Shown piece by piece: positions 1-13,600 of a stretch of 64,000 nucleotides of DNA. Under the pieces are notes generated by a model. That model was not told where the DNA came from. It saw only the letters and a list, made by a program, of their open reading frames with translations, and did not search any database. This DNA comes from Schistocephalus solidus. Its lineage: Eukaryota; Platyhelminthes; Cestoda; Diphyllobothriidea; Diphyllobothriidae. The position numbers were made by a program, and so were the translations under genes. The stretch lies in NCBI GenBank assembly GCA_017591395.1, contig WEDG01003500.1, positions 1 to 64,000 on the forward strand, in the 5' to 3' direction. Each line of letters opens with the position of its first letter. Within the stretch, counting starts at the first letter, position 1.

Positions 1-365
1 CGAATTTGCCCCACCTGGTGCCGCCATTTTGCCCCACATAGCCCCCTTATAACCCCGCCTGGCCCCCTGGGCCAGAGGGGGCTAGGCTGGGCTGGTTCTG
101 GTAGGGAGCATACATTCAGAGTGATCAAACAATGGAATGTCCTCTCTACCGATGTTAACATTTCCACATCACTGGAAATCACAAAAAATACTTCACAGCT
201 TTATGTTTCAAAATGAGCTTGAGCCACCCCAATTGACATTTTTCATGGTCCTCTTTGAACTATTGCAACCCACATGGTTTCCTGTACACTGCACTTAATT
301 TCACATACAACTAAGCAACTTGAAGTTTCATACCTATTTTCATCAATAAATTGAATTGAATTAAA
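1..365 (+). mobile_element. 3' end of a non-LTR retrotransposon (LINE)
   Basis: An open frame from 100 to the TGA at 214-216 reads as the last residues of a LINE reverse transcriptase ORF: TFRVIKQWNVLSTDV followed by TSLEITKN. This is the 'F-V-WN-LP..V..S...FK' signature found at the C-terminus of CR1/Jockey-type LINE ORF2 proteins. After the stop there is an AT-rich non-coding tail ending near 365 in repeated TTGAA-like units, as LINE 3' ends often do. The first 100 bases are GC-rich and include a small CCCCCT/AGGGGG hairpin at about 62-81. The element is 5'-truncated or continues outside the window. Clade assignment is uncertain. Confidence 0.5.
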
Positions 366-606
366 TAAAATACTGCCAAAGAATATACGAAGTTTCAATT
401 AGCGCTTTATGATTCTTGGACCTATTCACCTTGATGTCAGCGCTCATTTCAAAGAGAAGCTTGAAGGTGTTCTGCGGTCTCTCGTTGAGAAGTCCGGTAT
501 ATGGCGTCTCGGCCTTCGTCTAGTCACGGAACTGACAACAAGCAGTTTCGAGATCCCAGAAAACTATCGTGAGCCTTTTCATTTTATATTTTTTATCAAC
601 TAACAG

Positions 607-688
607 GAGCGAAGGACAGTCGCTTTACCAATTGCTAGGAATTGAGAAGAATGCACCGCCTGAGGATGTCCGAAAGGCTTATCGGAAG
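607..688 (+). CDS. DNAJC5: CSP exon: J domain helices I-II
   Basis: Starts after a TAACAG acceptor; the first G completes a split codon, then the frame reads SEGQSLYQLLGIEKNAPPED and VRKAYRK. Ends in AAG before GTGTGT. The preceding coding exon must end with two bases of a codon and is not evident in 1-606. Confidence 0.92.
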
Positions 689-1648
689 GTGTGTTTACTT
701 GGCTGTTCTCTAATGCGGTTAAAAGCTTGCATTACGGTGCCATCCTGACAAAAATCCGGATGATCCTAACGCTGGGGAGAAGGTATTTTTCTGTAATAGC
801 ATCTTACCTTTAGTTTGCCGAAATAAACCGTGCCCATGCCATCTTATCAGATGAATCCAAGCGTGCGTTTTACGACAAATACGGCTCGTTTGGACTCTTC
901 ATGGCTGATCAAATGGGAGAAGAGAACGCGGAACTTTACTTACGTTTGAATAATCCATGCCTCCGCGTAAGTTGGCAACTGCTACTTTGCATTGTTTTTT
1001 TTTAACAAAATATGCAATGTTTCCATGTCGTTATTGGATTTTGTGTTGTTCTTATTCTTAAACATAAAACATACATTCGCAGTTTTCAGAATTAAGGATC
1101 CGCTAGTCAACTCCTATTATTACTGAACTGCCACCAACTATTTTCTCATGAAGTAAGATGCCCTAAACCCATCGTGTTGGTTAATTTGACTGTTCAGAAA
1201 ACTTCGCAAGACATATATTCATAGTCTATCATCACCTCGAAGCAATTTTTAATGGAAGAAGCGCTTCTCAACGGTCACCTTTGTAATATTTTTATTTAGT
1301 ATGACAGAATGTTTCTCTAAGCATTCTATGTGTGAAGAAGCTGTAATCCTGCTAAGCGGTTAACCATTTGTAACCTGAACTGTGAGAGACTCAATGCGGC
1401 CAACAGTTGTGGATAAATAAATCCTCAGTCCAATAGCTGAGGAACTAAGAAACGATCCGATGATCTGCTAGTAGATGCTTGACTCCAACCACATGACTCC
1501 CTCACTGATGGCTTTATTGACCACCGCCGCTAAAATTGGTTAAATTTTAACGTCCTATTCCACACCGAGCTGGCCAAACATTCCCAAGTCAGATTGAAAC
1601 TCAAAATGATTTATTAGAGCTCAACATAACCAGTTATGAAGTATTACC

Positions 1649-1697
<49 letters not shown>

Positions 1698-4600
1698 GGA
1701 GTAGTAGTAGTAGTAGCAGCAGCAGCAGCAGTAGTAGTAGAAGTAGTAGTAGTGGTAGTACCAGTACTAGTAGTAAACAGTTCTAACATAAATTATATGC
1801 TAGCTCTAATGCGCCCCATCGTTCAACCTTTGACATTTTGAAAGAACCAACATCGGAAACTAACCGACGTAAAGCTACAGTAGTCACATATTGAAACGCT
1901 GAGGGTATATTTGAGACCTAACGGGACCTTTGAATGAAGACATCAATGCTTGGTTGATGCTAAATCTTCACCCCTAGCCAATCACAGCGGCTATCCCTAA
2001 TTGTCTCTGCAACTTACTACACTGAATCTGATTAAGGTAATGGCGCTATCGGTGCCGTTGGCGACGCATAAGCCATTCTGTTAGGAGATATTACTTACTT
2101 CGGCATCACTCATTAAATGGTCATTACAGGAAGGCAGGAGTACTCATGTTTTGCCGCAGTAATGCTGCGTTCGCTAAGCATATTTGAAAAATCGCAATAG
2201 CAAGGAGTATGAGAAGCAAAAAGTGTGAAGCGAATGAAATTTCAGCCAAAATCTCTGACATCGGAATTAGGATTGATCAGCATTGTTCGCATTGACGATT
2301 TTCTGCAGTTTGACGCCAGAGCCAATGCAATAAAACACAAGCTCGATTCTCTGGCCGGCCTAAATAAAGCCGGCATAAACGAGACCAAACTCTCTTGTAC
2401 AATTGGCCGTTGAGGCTACTCAGATTTTCGTCCGTAACTCGACCTGAAAGAAATGTAAAGAAAATTACTTTTGATCCCGGCTGCATTTTTCTAATAGCGG
2501 TACATCATCCATCAATGATCGGAGCTAACCGTAACGTATTCATGGCCTTGTTTGTTTGCAGAAATACTGCTGAGCTCATTAATCCGTCGAGTTAGGGTCT
2601 CTGTCAGGCAAAAATCCCTGCAACTATGGCCTGTCATGTGAATCAAGAGACCCTCGATGCTATGATCAATTGGAGGACGTTGAAAAATACAACTTATACA
2701 GACGTATAAATTCTAAAAGTGCCATCCAATGGTATTGCCTGGCTAAGTGCATGACTTTCCTAGCCACATCTGGACTATAAACCATGCTCCTCGGTTGCAG
2801 TAATGCGACCTATCCTAAAATCTTCATGATAAGTTACCTCGAGAACTGCTACATCCACTATGCCTCTCGAGTTTGTGGGTGGAGCTTTCGTAGTAATCTT
2901 TACTCGTTACCGCTTGTAGTAAAGATTAACTGTTCTTATCCGTTTTGTCGAACCCTCAAGTAACCTCTCGGGTTTCCTGTTATTTGAAATATTTGTAAGG
3001 ACTGCAATAGATCCTGAGGTGGTCTCTTTTTGGTTTACAGTTCACGGCCTAATTTAGACATCAGACAAAGTGTGCGCGTTAAGAGGCTCACTTCGCGTCA
3101 TCCTTGAGGCTGATTAGATCAAGCATGATCACCTGTATGAAATAAGTGTGCTGCTCTCGTTTAACTTTCCAACATTCTAAAGGCCTCCTGAAATCTCGAA
3201 AAACTTGGAGTTTACGAGATGCTATCACCACGAATGTATTGCAAGTTTTATATACCCGGACTATTCTTACCCTCCATTCTCTGATGAACCCTACGGCAAA
3301 ACGTTACAAGTAGATCTCGTTTGGCGTTCTGCGACCTGAAAGCAATTTTGCCTAGGACTTACTTTTGCTCGCGAGTCTAGCCCTGGTCAGCGTCGGCGAT
3401 ATGCTAATGGCATCAACGAATTGGTTAACAACGAATCTCTAGTGTGCTCTCAATCCCACTTTACGGTTTGCTTAGCTTGTATTCCATATAGCTAAGTTTC
3501 ACCGGGTTTACCCTATATCTTCTACAATTAAAGCGACATTGCACCTCCTTTTCGATTTACTGTCCTAATTGACTGTGGGTACATTTTCAGTGCTCACTTG
3601 TTTAATTTTCCCCCCTCTCTAGTGTCTTCTGGTGACTTGCTTCATTCTCACTGGATGTTGTTGCTGCCTTTGCTGTTGCTTCTGCTGCAGCTGCTGTCGG
3701 ACATATAAGGAGGAAACGACTCCAGACCCCGAAGACGTAAGTGTCTGTCAGATATTTACCATTGCGGCTGCGTATGGTTTTGTTGGCCATCAAGCTGGTG
3801 CTTCTAGCCATACCGCATGTTCAACAGCATCTGTAAAGAACCTTTTTAAACGTAGTTACTATTGCTACTATAGTGGAAAATATTAAAGTTAAATTTTAAG
3901 CTTATGCCCAAATCTTGAATACTTTATTTTTCAAAAATTTCTGGTGGTCTTGAGAGAGAATTCGCTAAACTACTATTTATTTAGTCAAAGTTTTAATCAA
4001 TAAAGAGTCCAAACCGCACCATAAGTCCTACTTAGACAGGCTTCCTATTAGCTAACTTATTGCACTATTTGAAATCACACTTACTTTTACCAAACGAATT
4101 GGTTGTAAAAATCACTTCTAACTCAGTTATTGTGCACTGATCTCTACTACACCCACTGCCGTCTTGTCCTCACTCTGGCAGTGAACTGAGTCAGCTCACA
4201 TAAAACCTAAGTCCTGACCGCTATTTCGCTAGATTCAACGTCCTCTCAAGGTTCTGTCTCGTATATTTTCGTATTTGAGATCACACTAACGCGTGGAGCG
4301 GCAGGAAATTGAATTTTAAGCCTGTCTCACGCACAATCATGCTTAGGTCACACAATCACGCACACACACCTATAATTCCTACACAATGCTGGACTTTTAC
4401 ATGATGTACAAAGTTTACTGCATTTTGCACCAAATCTTTTCTGATTTTCTTTGCATGATTTATAGAGCTTTGCGTCTCTAAAATTATAATCGTAGAAGTT
4501 TTTTTATAAAATTGAATTATCAACTGGAATTTAAAAGTTGAGCCAAAACTACGAAAAACTGACGGACATTGTTAAATGTGATCTAACGAGGAGGGAGTCT

Positions 4601-7600
4601 TTGAATAAAGCCCCAAAACAAATAGGCATGGGATGGAACTTCACACTTTATGACACTGGCAGCGTCAATGGAAACGACAAATTAATACTTTTCTAAAACC
4701 TTGTTCCTGGAGAGTTCAGGACCTAGTATATTTTTGAACTACGACCCAGGTGTGTACATTTCCTTGCACTCTACTGTTTTGCGCGAGAAACACATTTCTC
4801 CACTTGATGCCCGGAAGAGACGTGAAGAAACGTGTGTTCTAATAGGGCCTGCACATTCCTCTAGGTAAAAGGCGACGCGTTATACCAGTACCGGTACTGT
4901 GTGCGAACTTCTGGTTGGTTCGATAATATTTGGCCGATATCTCTTTTTCCATCCGTTTTGCTGTTGCTGAATTGCCCTCCACAATGTAGCTATTTACCAG
5001 GTTCCAATATAGAAAAGGATCTCGGGGGTCCATAATTGTGCCGCAAGTTGATTGTAAACGTTACACGCTGCTGTTTAGACGTTCTCCATCGTCGCTGTTA
5101 TTGGCCACTAGGATTGACGTTGATGTTGCATGACAAGTCTTGGTGCGGAGCGTGCTTATCTCACTTGTGGGTAAAGCACTCGTGACGCGTGACAGCCTAG
5201 AGAAGAAAAATCCGGTCTTATATCATGCAGATCTAAGCACTTTTTGACATGCCCAAGTATTGCCCCTGAGTTATGAGGCTACGACTAAACTAAAACATGG
5301 CTTACAAATGAAGACGAGTATGTGAGTCTCAGTTTCTTGTTGCCAATGTTTATTAGTGTGAGTTTTTGAACTTAACTGCTTGAGTTCAGCCACAGGAATA
5401 CATGTTTGTAGACCGAAAAATAAGGGAAGGGAAAGGCTAGTGTTCAAAACCGGGCTGAGTTCGCGCCGTCTGGCCCACAGTGGTCTCACGCCGTGGTGAC
5501 GGCGCGCGTCCTCGGCCCAGAAGTGGGCCATGTCACCTGGCTGCGTGGGCGTAGGGCGTGACAACAGGGGACAGATCAACGTGTCTGTCGGTGCCAGACA
5601 CCCACGCCTCCATGAGTTTCCAATCTGTCTTATTGTAGGTTCGTGCCACTATCCGCGTGGTCGCTAACTTCAGCGTGTGACTTAAAATAGTGCGTCTCCA
5701 CTCCTAACGACCAGTTTGTGCTCGAGTTTTTGCGAGCCGAGTTTTGGTCCTGTCTGACCTGTATAATTGCAAGGCCAGCCGTGGCCTAGATCTTTTAAAA
5801 TGACGCCCGATTGCTCATCCGCATCCAGCTGGTCCTTCATCTGCATGATGCAGGTACGCGCGATGGCTGCCGGGCGGTGGGCGATACCGACGCTTAACTC
5901 TGCGGCAATGCATCCGCTTCCCTCTGGTGCATTCTCTATGCATGGCAGAGAGTTCCAATGTATTGATGGCTTTCTCTCCCGTTTGCTCTTCACGGGCTTG
6001 TATGATAAATGCTTTTGGTAGCCGTTCTTTGCTAATTGATTCGGGAGATTTCAGGGGTTGAAAAACCCGGGGTTGGGTATGGCTGGCTAATGACGGCAAA
6101 TAAGCCCTAAAAAAACACTCCAGTCTCCCTTGTCTTTTTCGGTGGTTATTTAGTGTATTTTTCATTACTTGGAGAATAGTCTGCCGTCTTTGCTGCTCAG
6201 ATTCCCTTCGGTGCACATCTTTCTCTGCACGTAAACCTCAGTTTTAGCGTTATCTTATTCCTCCGTCACAATCAACCATATATTGCCGCCATACTGGTCT
6301 CCAGCAATTTCTTTTTGCCATTTAGTTTCTTAATGCAGAGTCTAAATTAAATACCTGTGTGATTGAGCGAGCTTAAACCAACCATCTGGCTGCTATTGCT
6401 GCGCTTTACCTCTGCTAACCGTAAGCGCGCCAGCACACCTCCTGTGAACGGTCTCTCGTTAGCCTTAGTCACTCATCCGGAGATAACTGTTCGCACCCCC
6501 GCAATCACGTATCTCCACCCTCGCGTACCTCTACTGCATGTATATATGCATGCATGCATTTGGCAGTCGCTACCGTGCCCCCTCCCCACCCTTAAAAAAG
6601 GCCGCGTGGTTGCTGCGCTGGACCAACACGGGGGCCAAATCAGGGTACGACTGGCGTTATTTACGATGGGGTCTCATAAAAAATGCCAAACATGGGAGGT
6701 GCGTGTACCCAAAGTGGGCACGCATAGGTGACGCACCCCGCTCTCCCACTCCGTGGGAGGTACTTCGTCGGCGCCCGACCCCGCCTCCGGTCTTCTTAAC
6801 AATCTTTTGACACCGGAGACAGGCGGGTAAGGGAAGAGCGAGACTGCGATAGATGCAGTGAACGTCTTCTATCACTTAAGGCTAATTTGCGCACAAGTCA
6901 TCGTCCCTGCACCACCCTTCTGTGGAGCATACGGTGGAAATCGTCGGATTACGACGGTCGAACTGACGGCAGTCGCTATATGTCTCCTGCACACTACAGT
7001 GGCTGTGTGTTTTGGGTTTCTTCTGTGGGCTGCGCCCTTGTGTCAAACTTAACCGACTACTGTGTCAAATGCGTTTAGACGGTGGCTGGACGACGCATCA
7101 TTCGCTGCGATCAGACTCATATTCAGTCGGTTTGACTGATAATCATCACTGGGGCAGTTTGAGAGAGCAGAGAGTATTATCGATCATCCGCATACTTTCC
7201 ACGCGCACATTTAACGCTTGTTTGCCGCATCAAATCTGTCACCCTTTTCACGTAGTACACTGTGATAAAAGTCGTCGTTTGGAAAATCTCCGACTGACGG
7301 AATAACTCAGGCGCAAGGGGCTTCTTCTTAGCATGGCCTTTATAGCACTTCTGCTCATATGTAAATTGTGATACCCTCATCGACTACTGTTGCGTGTACA
7401 GCTAGGAATCAGTTTGTGTGTGGCTCCTCTGGACGGGTCGTTTATCCCTGCCAGCCTTGGCGCACATGCCTACCTCGAATCGTCTTAACTGCGTCTCGTT
7501 ATCGAAACGTTGCGGGTGGAGGAATAGGGAGAGGGATGGCTGCAGCGTTTTAGTCAGCTTCACTATGAACTAATTCTCGCTTAAGTTATTAATGAGCAGT

Positions 7601-10600
7601 TGGGATAGTAAAAGTCCCCTCATCGATGTCACTAGGCGGCCTAGCGTTTTTGTCATCTGTGAATCAAACCGGTCTTCAGTGTGTCAAATCGCCTAGTGAC
7701 ACAGCCGCAATTGATTTCTGCCTCATCGTTCTTGAAGGACATGTGGCCTGTCGACTGTCACCACTAGTAGTTCGACCAGAATAACTTACAATGGCCATCT
7801 TCGTCGTATTATTCTTCGTGGAGTGGGCAGTAGAACGAGCGCTTTGTTGGTCGGTGTTGCTTGCTTCGACTGCCTCCAATAGAATAGGTTAACCGGCACC
7901 ACGGTGCTGGGAAGTTGTTTTTGTTACTGAGGTAAATTAAGTTTAGGAGAATGATGATAACCTGCGTGCGACTAAATTTCTATTGATATTGGTTGAAAAG
8001 AAGGAGACCATTCTGGTTAGTGCCTCTTCAAAAGTGCATTTTTGCCTTTATATCAGTTACATGGAGCCACCAATGAGAGCTGGGTTCCAAGTGAGAGTGT
8101 AATTCCATAAAGACGACTGTTCCTCCCGAATCAACCCACACACCCTACCAGATCCGCCGTGTGCTCCATAGCAAGTTGGCGCAGGGATGATTAGGTGCGC
8201 GTGAATCAGTTTTAAGTGATATTAGACCCGCGCTGCCGCTACCGTACTCTCCCTTTGCTCACTTTCCTGCACTCGATGTCAAGAAGACCGGAGGCGGTGG
8301 CTGGTGCGGCGTCAACCTGCACCTACGCATGCCACCACACAATCCGCCCATCTGTAGTTTTTGTTATCGTAGCGCATCCTTACTAACGTATACCGTGCCC
8401 ACTCACCCACATCTATCTTCACCAAAGCGATTGGAGTTGTTTCTATGCCCCCCTCCCTTCCCCACAGAACATGGGAATAGGGACCTTCTCTCACGTAATG
8501 AAGGTAGCTATATGCTAAATGATAGAAAGGGTTCATATTTTCATTTCCTGCCGGAAGACCACATAAACGTCCCCGTACCATCAAAATGGCCCGCATGATA
8601 TTGGTATTTTTTCTGTTACCATTATGATTTTTTCCGTAGTAGCAACATTATTCAGTTGACCGCAAGTAATCCGCTCCCAACATAAGGGCTGATTAACTTT
8701 TATTAACAAGGCTCGAATTCGTCCAATAATGGGCTGCTTGCACGCAACCTCAAGAGATTTCTGCTAGCAGCAGCCTCGACGTTTTCTATGGCGCCTCGGC
8801 TGTCGCTTGTCCTTTCTTCCGCGTCCCTCTTCATCCTGTTTCTGCTCAGTTTTGCTCTAACGTTATCTCTCCCTTACCCCATGCACCTCCCCGACCGCTG
8901 AGTAACTCGTCCTTACGGTGAAGAACTGTCGACCTTGTAGCTATTTCTTTAGCGCGCGCGCGATTGTACCGGCCTAGGTTGTTTGCTGCCCTCAGCCGGC
9001 CTCACCTCTTTGTACTTTTGCTGGAACATAGGGTCTATGAATTGCGCTGTAGCTACCACACTCCCTCCTCCTCCCTCTGCCCGGTAACAAAACCGAGTCA
9101 AAAAGATAATAGATAGGAGAGAGTGCAGGTGGCTGGCGCGGCCGGGGTCCCTAGGCCCTAGTCGCCCCTAGGGGTGCCACCACACCTCCCCCCATGTTCG
9201 GCATTTGTTATGGGAGCGCAACCCGATTAACGCCTGCCGTGCCTTGCTCTGACCCCGTGTTGGTCCAACGCATTTATCACGTGCCCCGTTTAGGGGCACT
9301 GCTGGAACATAGGACCCATGACCTCGCACAATTGCTCCTGTACTCCGGGAAGTTGTTTTATACGTCTCTTTTCGAAATGTGGTAGTTACGATCATGCGGA
9401 GTCCTCAGCCAGCGACGTTCTGTCAGCCTGTTGGGTAAATGCAGTGCGCAACAACATGATTACTGCGTGGCAGTTTTATACCAGATTTAGCCAGTCGATA
9501 TCACAGGTTGGAAAAAAGGCACGTGTAATATGATTAGGATAGAGGATAAGGGGTAGTTGGCGAAAGCAATTCAACTTAGGGGTACAAGCAACAGTGATGA
9601 GACGAAAGACGTTTCACGAATTGCATATGCATGTGTTTGGGTCACGTAGGGCAGGAAATCTCCCTTAAAAACGACCGACGTAATCGCCGGACCGCTGATA
9701 TAGTCTGTGATTTTTTAATCATTCGGTCATTTTTCTTTATGGTAGACTGAAAAAGAATAGCCGTGTGCTGTCAGCCGGCATCAGGCCGCTGACCCAAGGT
9801 GTGACCATGTGCTCTGCTATTATTGCTATGCCAGCCAGCCAATAGGCACACCGAAATGGCTATTTATTGATCATATTCCAAACCACAGGCGCTGACGAAC
9901 CCGAATTCTGAACCCGGATCCCCTAAGTCATTGAGCGTTTATGTCCAACTTTCGATCTGCCTGAGCTACCAGGCTCGTCGCGAGTTAGCTGAGAGTAACA
10001 TGGCCTTGGTTCGCGTCGACTGAGAAACCAGCCCGTTTGTAAGACGAGGTTGAATGCGGAGTCGGCCACCGCGCCCGTTATGGCCTCGCTCAGCCTTGCA
10101 TTCGGAGCTTTATGGAAACCGGAATGGACGGCAACCTGTTCCTTTTGGAATCCAATGGATGCTCAAGTGCACGGTTATGTGTATTATATACTTAATGATT
10201 TCGGAAATTATTAAGTGCAGGACATGGAGTCAGGTGATCAGGACATGACTTTTTAGGGTCAGACCCTAAATTTCAATGAACATCGGGCTGGAAGACAATC
10301 AACCACTGTGTAATAACCACGTATTGTCCATTCTACAAACAAGTAGTATGAAATGTATATGGAAAAGATGTCATACCGTACTCCCTATATAGGTAGTAGC
10401 TCAAAGCTCAGAGACGCGATTTCCCGATGTTTCTGCTGCTGCAGGGTGCAGCAACGAGAGGTTCGGATCCTCAGTGGGTCCCCCAGCGTCCTCTGTGCGG
10501 TTTCTGGTATATGGACCCCAGAGAATAATCAAGGAAATTATTTCAGAAATTATTAAGTGCAGGGCATGAAGTTAAGTGACCGGGATATGACTTTTTAGAG

Positions 10601-13600
10601 CCAGAAACGAAATTTCATTGAATAAAATCAGCTACTGTGGAATAACCACTTAATGCCCATTCAACAAAAAGTTGTACTGCAAGTATTACCAAAGTTATAT
10701 GGCAAAGACGTTATATCGTACTCCCGGCATAGTTACTAGCTTAAAGTCCAGACACGTGTTTCCCCGATGATTCTGCTGCAGCATGAAGCATTAACGAGGG
10801 GTTCGGATCCTCCTAATGGTAGAAAATATGTCAGGCTCAGGTAATTCAATAGAAGAGGACAGTAAGGCAATATCTCACTGGAACCAGTTGTTTATTCATC
10901 GGACGTTTCGAACTGCCATGCGAGTTCGTCGTTAAGGGATAAAGATCATACAGTTCACTGCATATTTAATGAACCTCTATCACGAATAACCTTCAGCAGC
11001 ACCATTGATTTGTTCGTGCAGGGCTCGATGCGCGGCTGACTGATCGATGTGCCAACTAATCGAGTCCTCGATGGAGCGCCACACATCCTGAAACAGGTGT
11101 TAAATGTAGTCGTCCGACTGGCTCAAGATTTTCCTTTTTTAAAATTTGCCTATTAAAACATTTTTCGTGTAGGTTCCATTGACTCACTAGAACTGTCGGA
11201 AATTGGCTGTTTTCTAGTTTGAGGCGTAAACCACGTTATTTGTTGGTTACATGTTTACTTGGGCGTCGTCTATCTTCTTCTGTGCTGCTCCCTTCTTTGC
11301 ACGTTCTTGGAGTTGCACTTGCGTTTTTTAAAGGCTTTAGACAGCTATAGATTACTGATAAAAAGCAGTTCTGGCTATTTGATTCTACTATACTTCCTTC
11401 TTCCGCTCCTTCTTCGGAACTGACTTGGTGCGTATTCAATAAGATATTTAGGACTTTTTGCCAATGATGTCCTATAGAAAGTGCATTTGCCAAAATTTGT
11501 TGTGATAGGTTGTTTTTTTACTACAGGCCCAAACTATCTGTTATCTTTGAATGCAGTTCCACTGGTAGGCTACACTTTAATAAACACCACTGTACATGCT
11601 GGAATTAGTGCTCTCCTATATCGTTGGCTTTTCAGACCAGTCCGTGTATGTTCTCTAAGAGTCGCAAACGAACCATCTCACGTGCCTGAACTCGTTGTTA
11701 CCCCAGTCTCTTGTCGTTGTAAAACTTACTGTGAAATCTCCCACTGCCTACATTGGCGTCACTGTAAATTATACAAAATTATTATTGTCCCCATCACTGC
11801 TTTTTATTGCATATGCCCTCTACACTGTCCTTGTCCGCTATATTAATTCGGAGTGTCCGTCACCCCCACCCTTTGATTTGGAGACTGACGTCAATCTCAT
11901 TCGTCCGTTGTATGCACTGCAGTATTTAAAGGTACGACCTGAGTTTTCAACCCGGTTCGTGCTCATTTGTTCACCCAATGAGCCAATCGAGTTTTGTGTT
12001 TTACCAAATTACCCTTGACATGACACATACTGGCATATCCGTGTCTCTTGCCCACTGGTTACGTTGAAAGGGCGGTTTCCATTCACTCATTGGCGCATGC
12101 CCTAAACAGGAACGTATGAAGGGGGAGGGTGGTGGCCCTACTCTGACCATATCTAGTTGTCAGTCCTCATATGCGACACCTCAAGGTCGTGCTCAGGGTA
12201 CTGGCCACACGCGGTAATCGCTTCAGAGGTGTCTGTTGTTTCTCTACCTAGTGAAGGTTTTTGTTTGCTTCGATCGGCCGTTATCGTCCCCTAAACGGGC
12301 CACGCGGCATACCCACAACAAATGCCGCATATATGAAGGTTGGTTTGCTGGCACGCATAGGTGCGATCTCACGCTGCGCTAACCATCACCCCACCCTGAC
12401 CATATCTAGTTCTCAGTCCTAATCTGTGACACCGGTATAGCCATGCTTTTTGCACTTGTAGAGCTAATTAAAAGGTTTGACAAAACACCTTGCTGTACGC
12501 GCATCTTTCAAACCGGAAGCTGTCCCAATTGTCCGTATTGGCCTAATCAGCCATTTTTGGGTTTCCATTATCCAACTACCTTTAACTTAAACCAAGATTC
12601 GCTTGTTTTGTTCGATGTATCTGATGACCTTTCGGTTTATTTACGCATGATAAACCGAATTACTTCCGCCAATCGAGCGAGCATTGGAAACCCGGCGTGT
12701 TACCGTGTTTACGCATAATTTGCCTCTTCCTCGGCCTCTCTCCTCTCTCTGTCGCGTGTCCATTCAGATACCCTTTTCTCCTTTGTATCTGCAGCTCTTA
12801 AAATCTTTATTTTCAAAATTTGATTTATGCACACGAAGATCGTCCTCATCCAGCCTCCGAGGACGCCCGAATCATATAACGTTGCTAATGCTAGTCCATC
12901 TGCAGTCTCACCGCTGCAGAACGGAGATGGAGGAAGCTGTGTGAGTGTGTATATAAGTAGTTTGATGCACTTTCATGACTTAAATGTGCACCCAGCCACT
13001 ATGCGCACTTTGTTTGGGCCCCTTTACACAACCCTCAGGTTTCCAGCCACCTATATCGCATCGGTTATAATTTTCAGGAATTGACGCATATGTTTGCATT
13101 CCCCGTGTAGGAAAGGCTGGAGTCCATTGTCAGAGATAAAAGCGACAGCAAAAAGGCAACAGCTATAGAGGGTAAAAACCAATCAAACATAAACAACGCC
13201 ACTCTCAAGGTGACTGCACAGAGCTCTGCGTGCCGATGACAGATAAATAAATAGGTTTAATGAGTTCCCATCGGAGGCCCAGAATTCAATCGATTCGCGG
13301 CTTGTTTTGCTTGTGGCTTAAGCTATTATCTGTTGGGTTGCGACGTTAAATTCATGACCCGTTTCGTAGGTGCCGGTACTTGTGATAATCCGTCACCCTG
13401 TCGCACAGCCAGCTTATGTTCGTGCATGCACGATTGGAGCCTAAGTACAATCTTACTTATGTAGTTACAAGGACAGTTTAGGCACGGCATACGATTGACT
13501 ACACTTGAATTTGGTCGGTCCTTCATTTGCATGATCCTGCTGCGCATGGTAGCTTCTTCGCAATTTAATCTAACCCGGTTCATGGCTTTTCCTTTATTTT

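Noticed and set aside
409..603. 64-codon + strand frame just upstream of the first visible CSP exon
   Set aside because: It runs into the intron acceptor region, is not in phase with the exon at 607 and has no CSP N-terminal features, so I did not take it as the missing first exon.
1651..1776. CRISPR-like or other spaced repeat array
   Set aside because: Simple trinucleotide microsatellite without spacers; none of the repeats in the window has a CRISPR layout.
3632..3886. Separate small cysteine-rich protein
   Set aside because: It is the CSP cysteine-string exon plus read-through into the intron, not an independent gene.
5815..6216. 133-codon - strand frame
   Set aside because: Only its last part overlaps the PLE GIY-YIG remnant in another frame; the rest shows no motif and overlaps a + strand frame.
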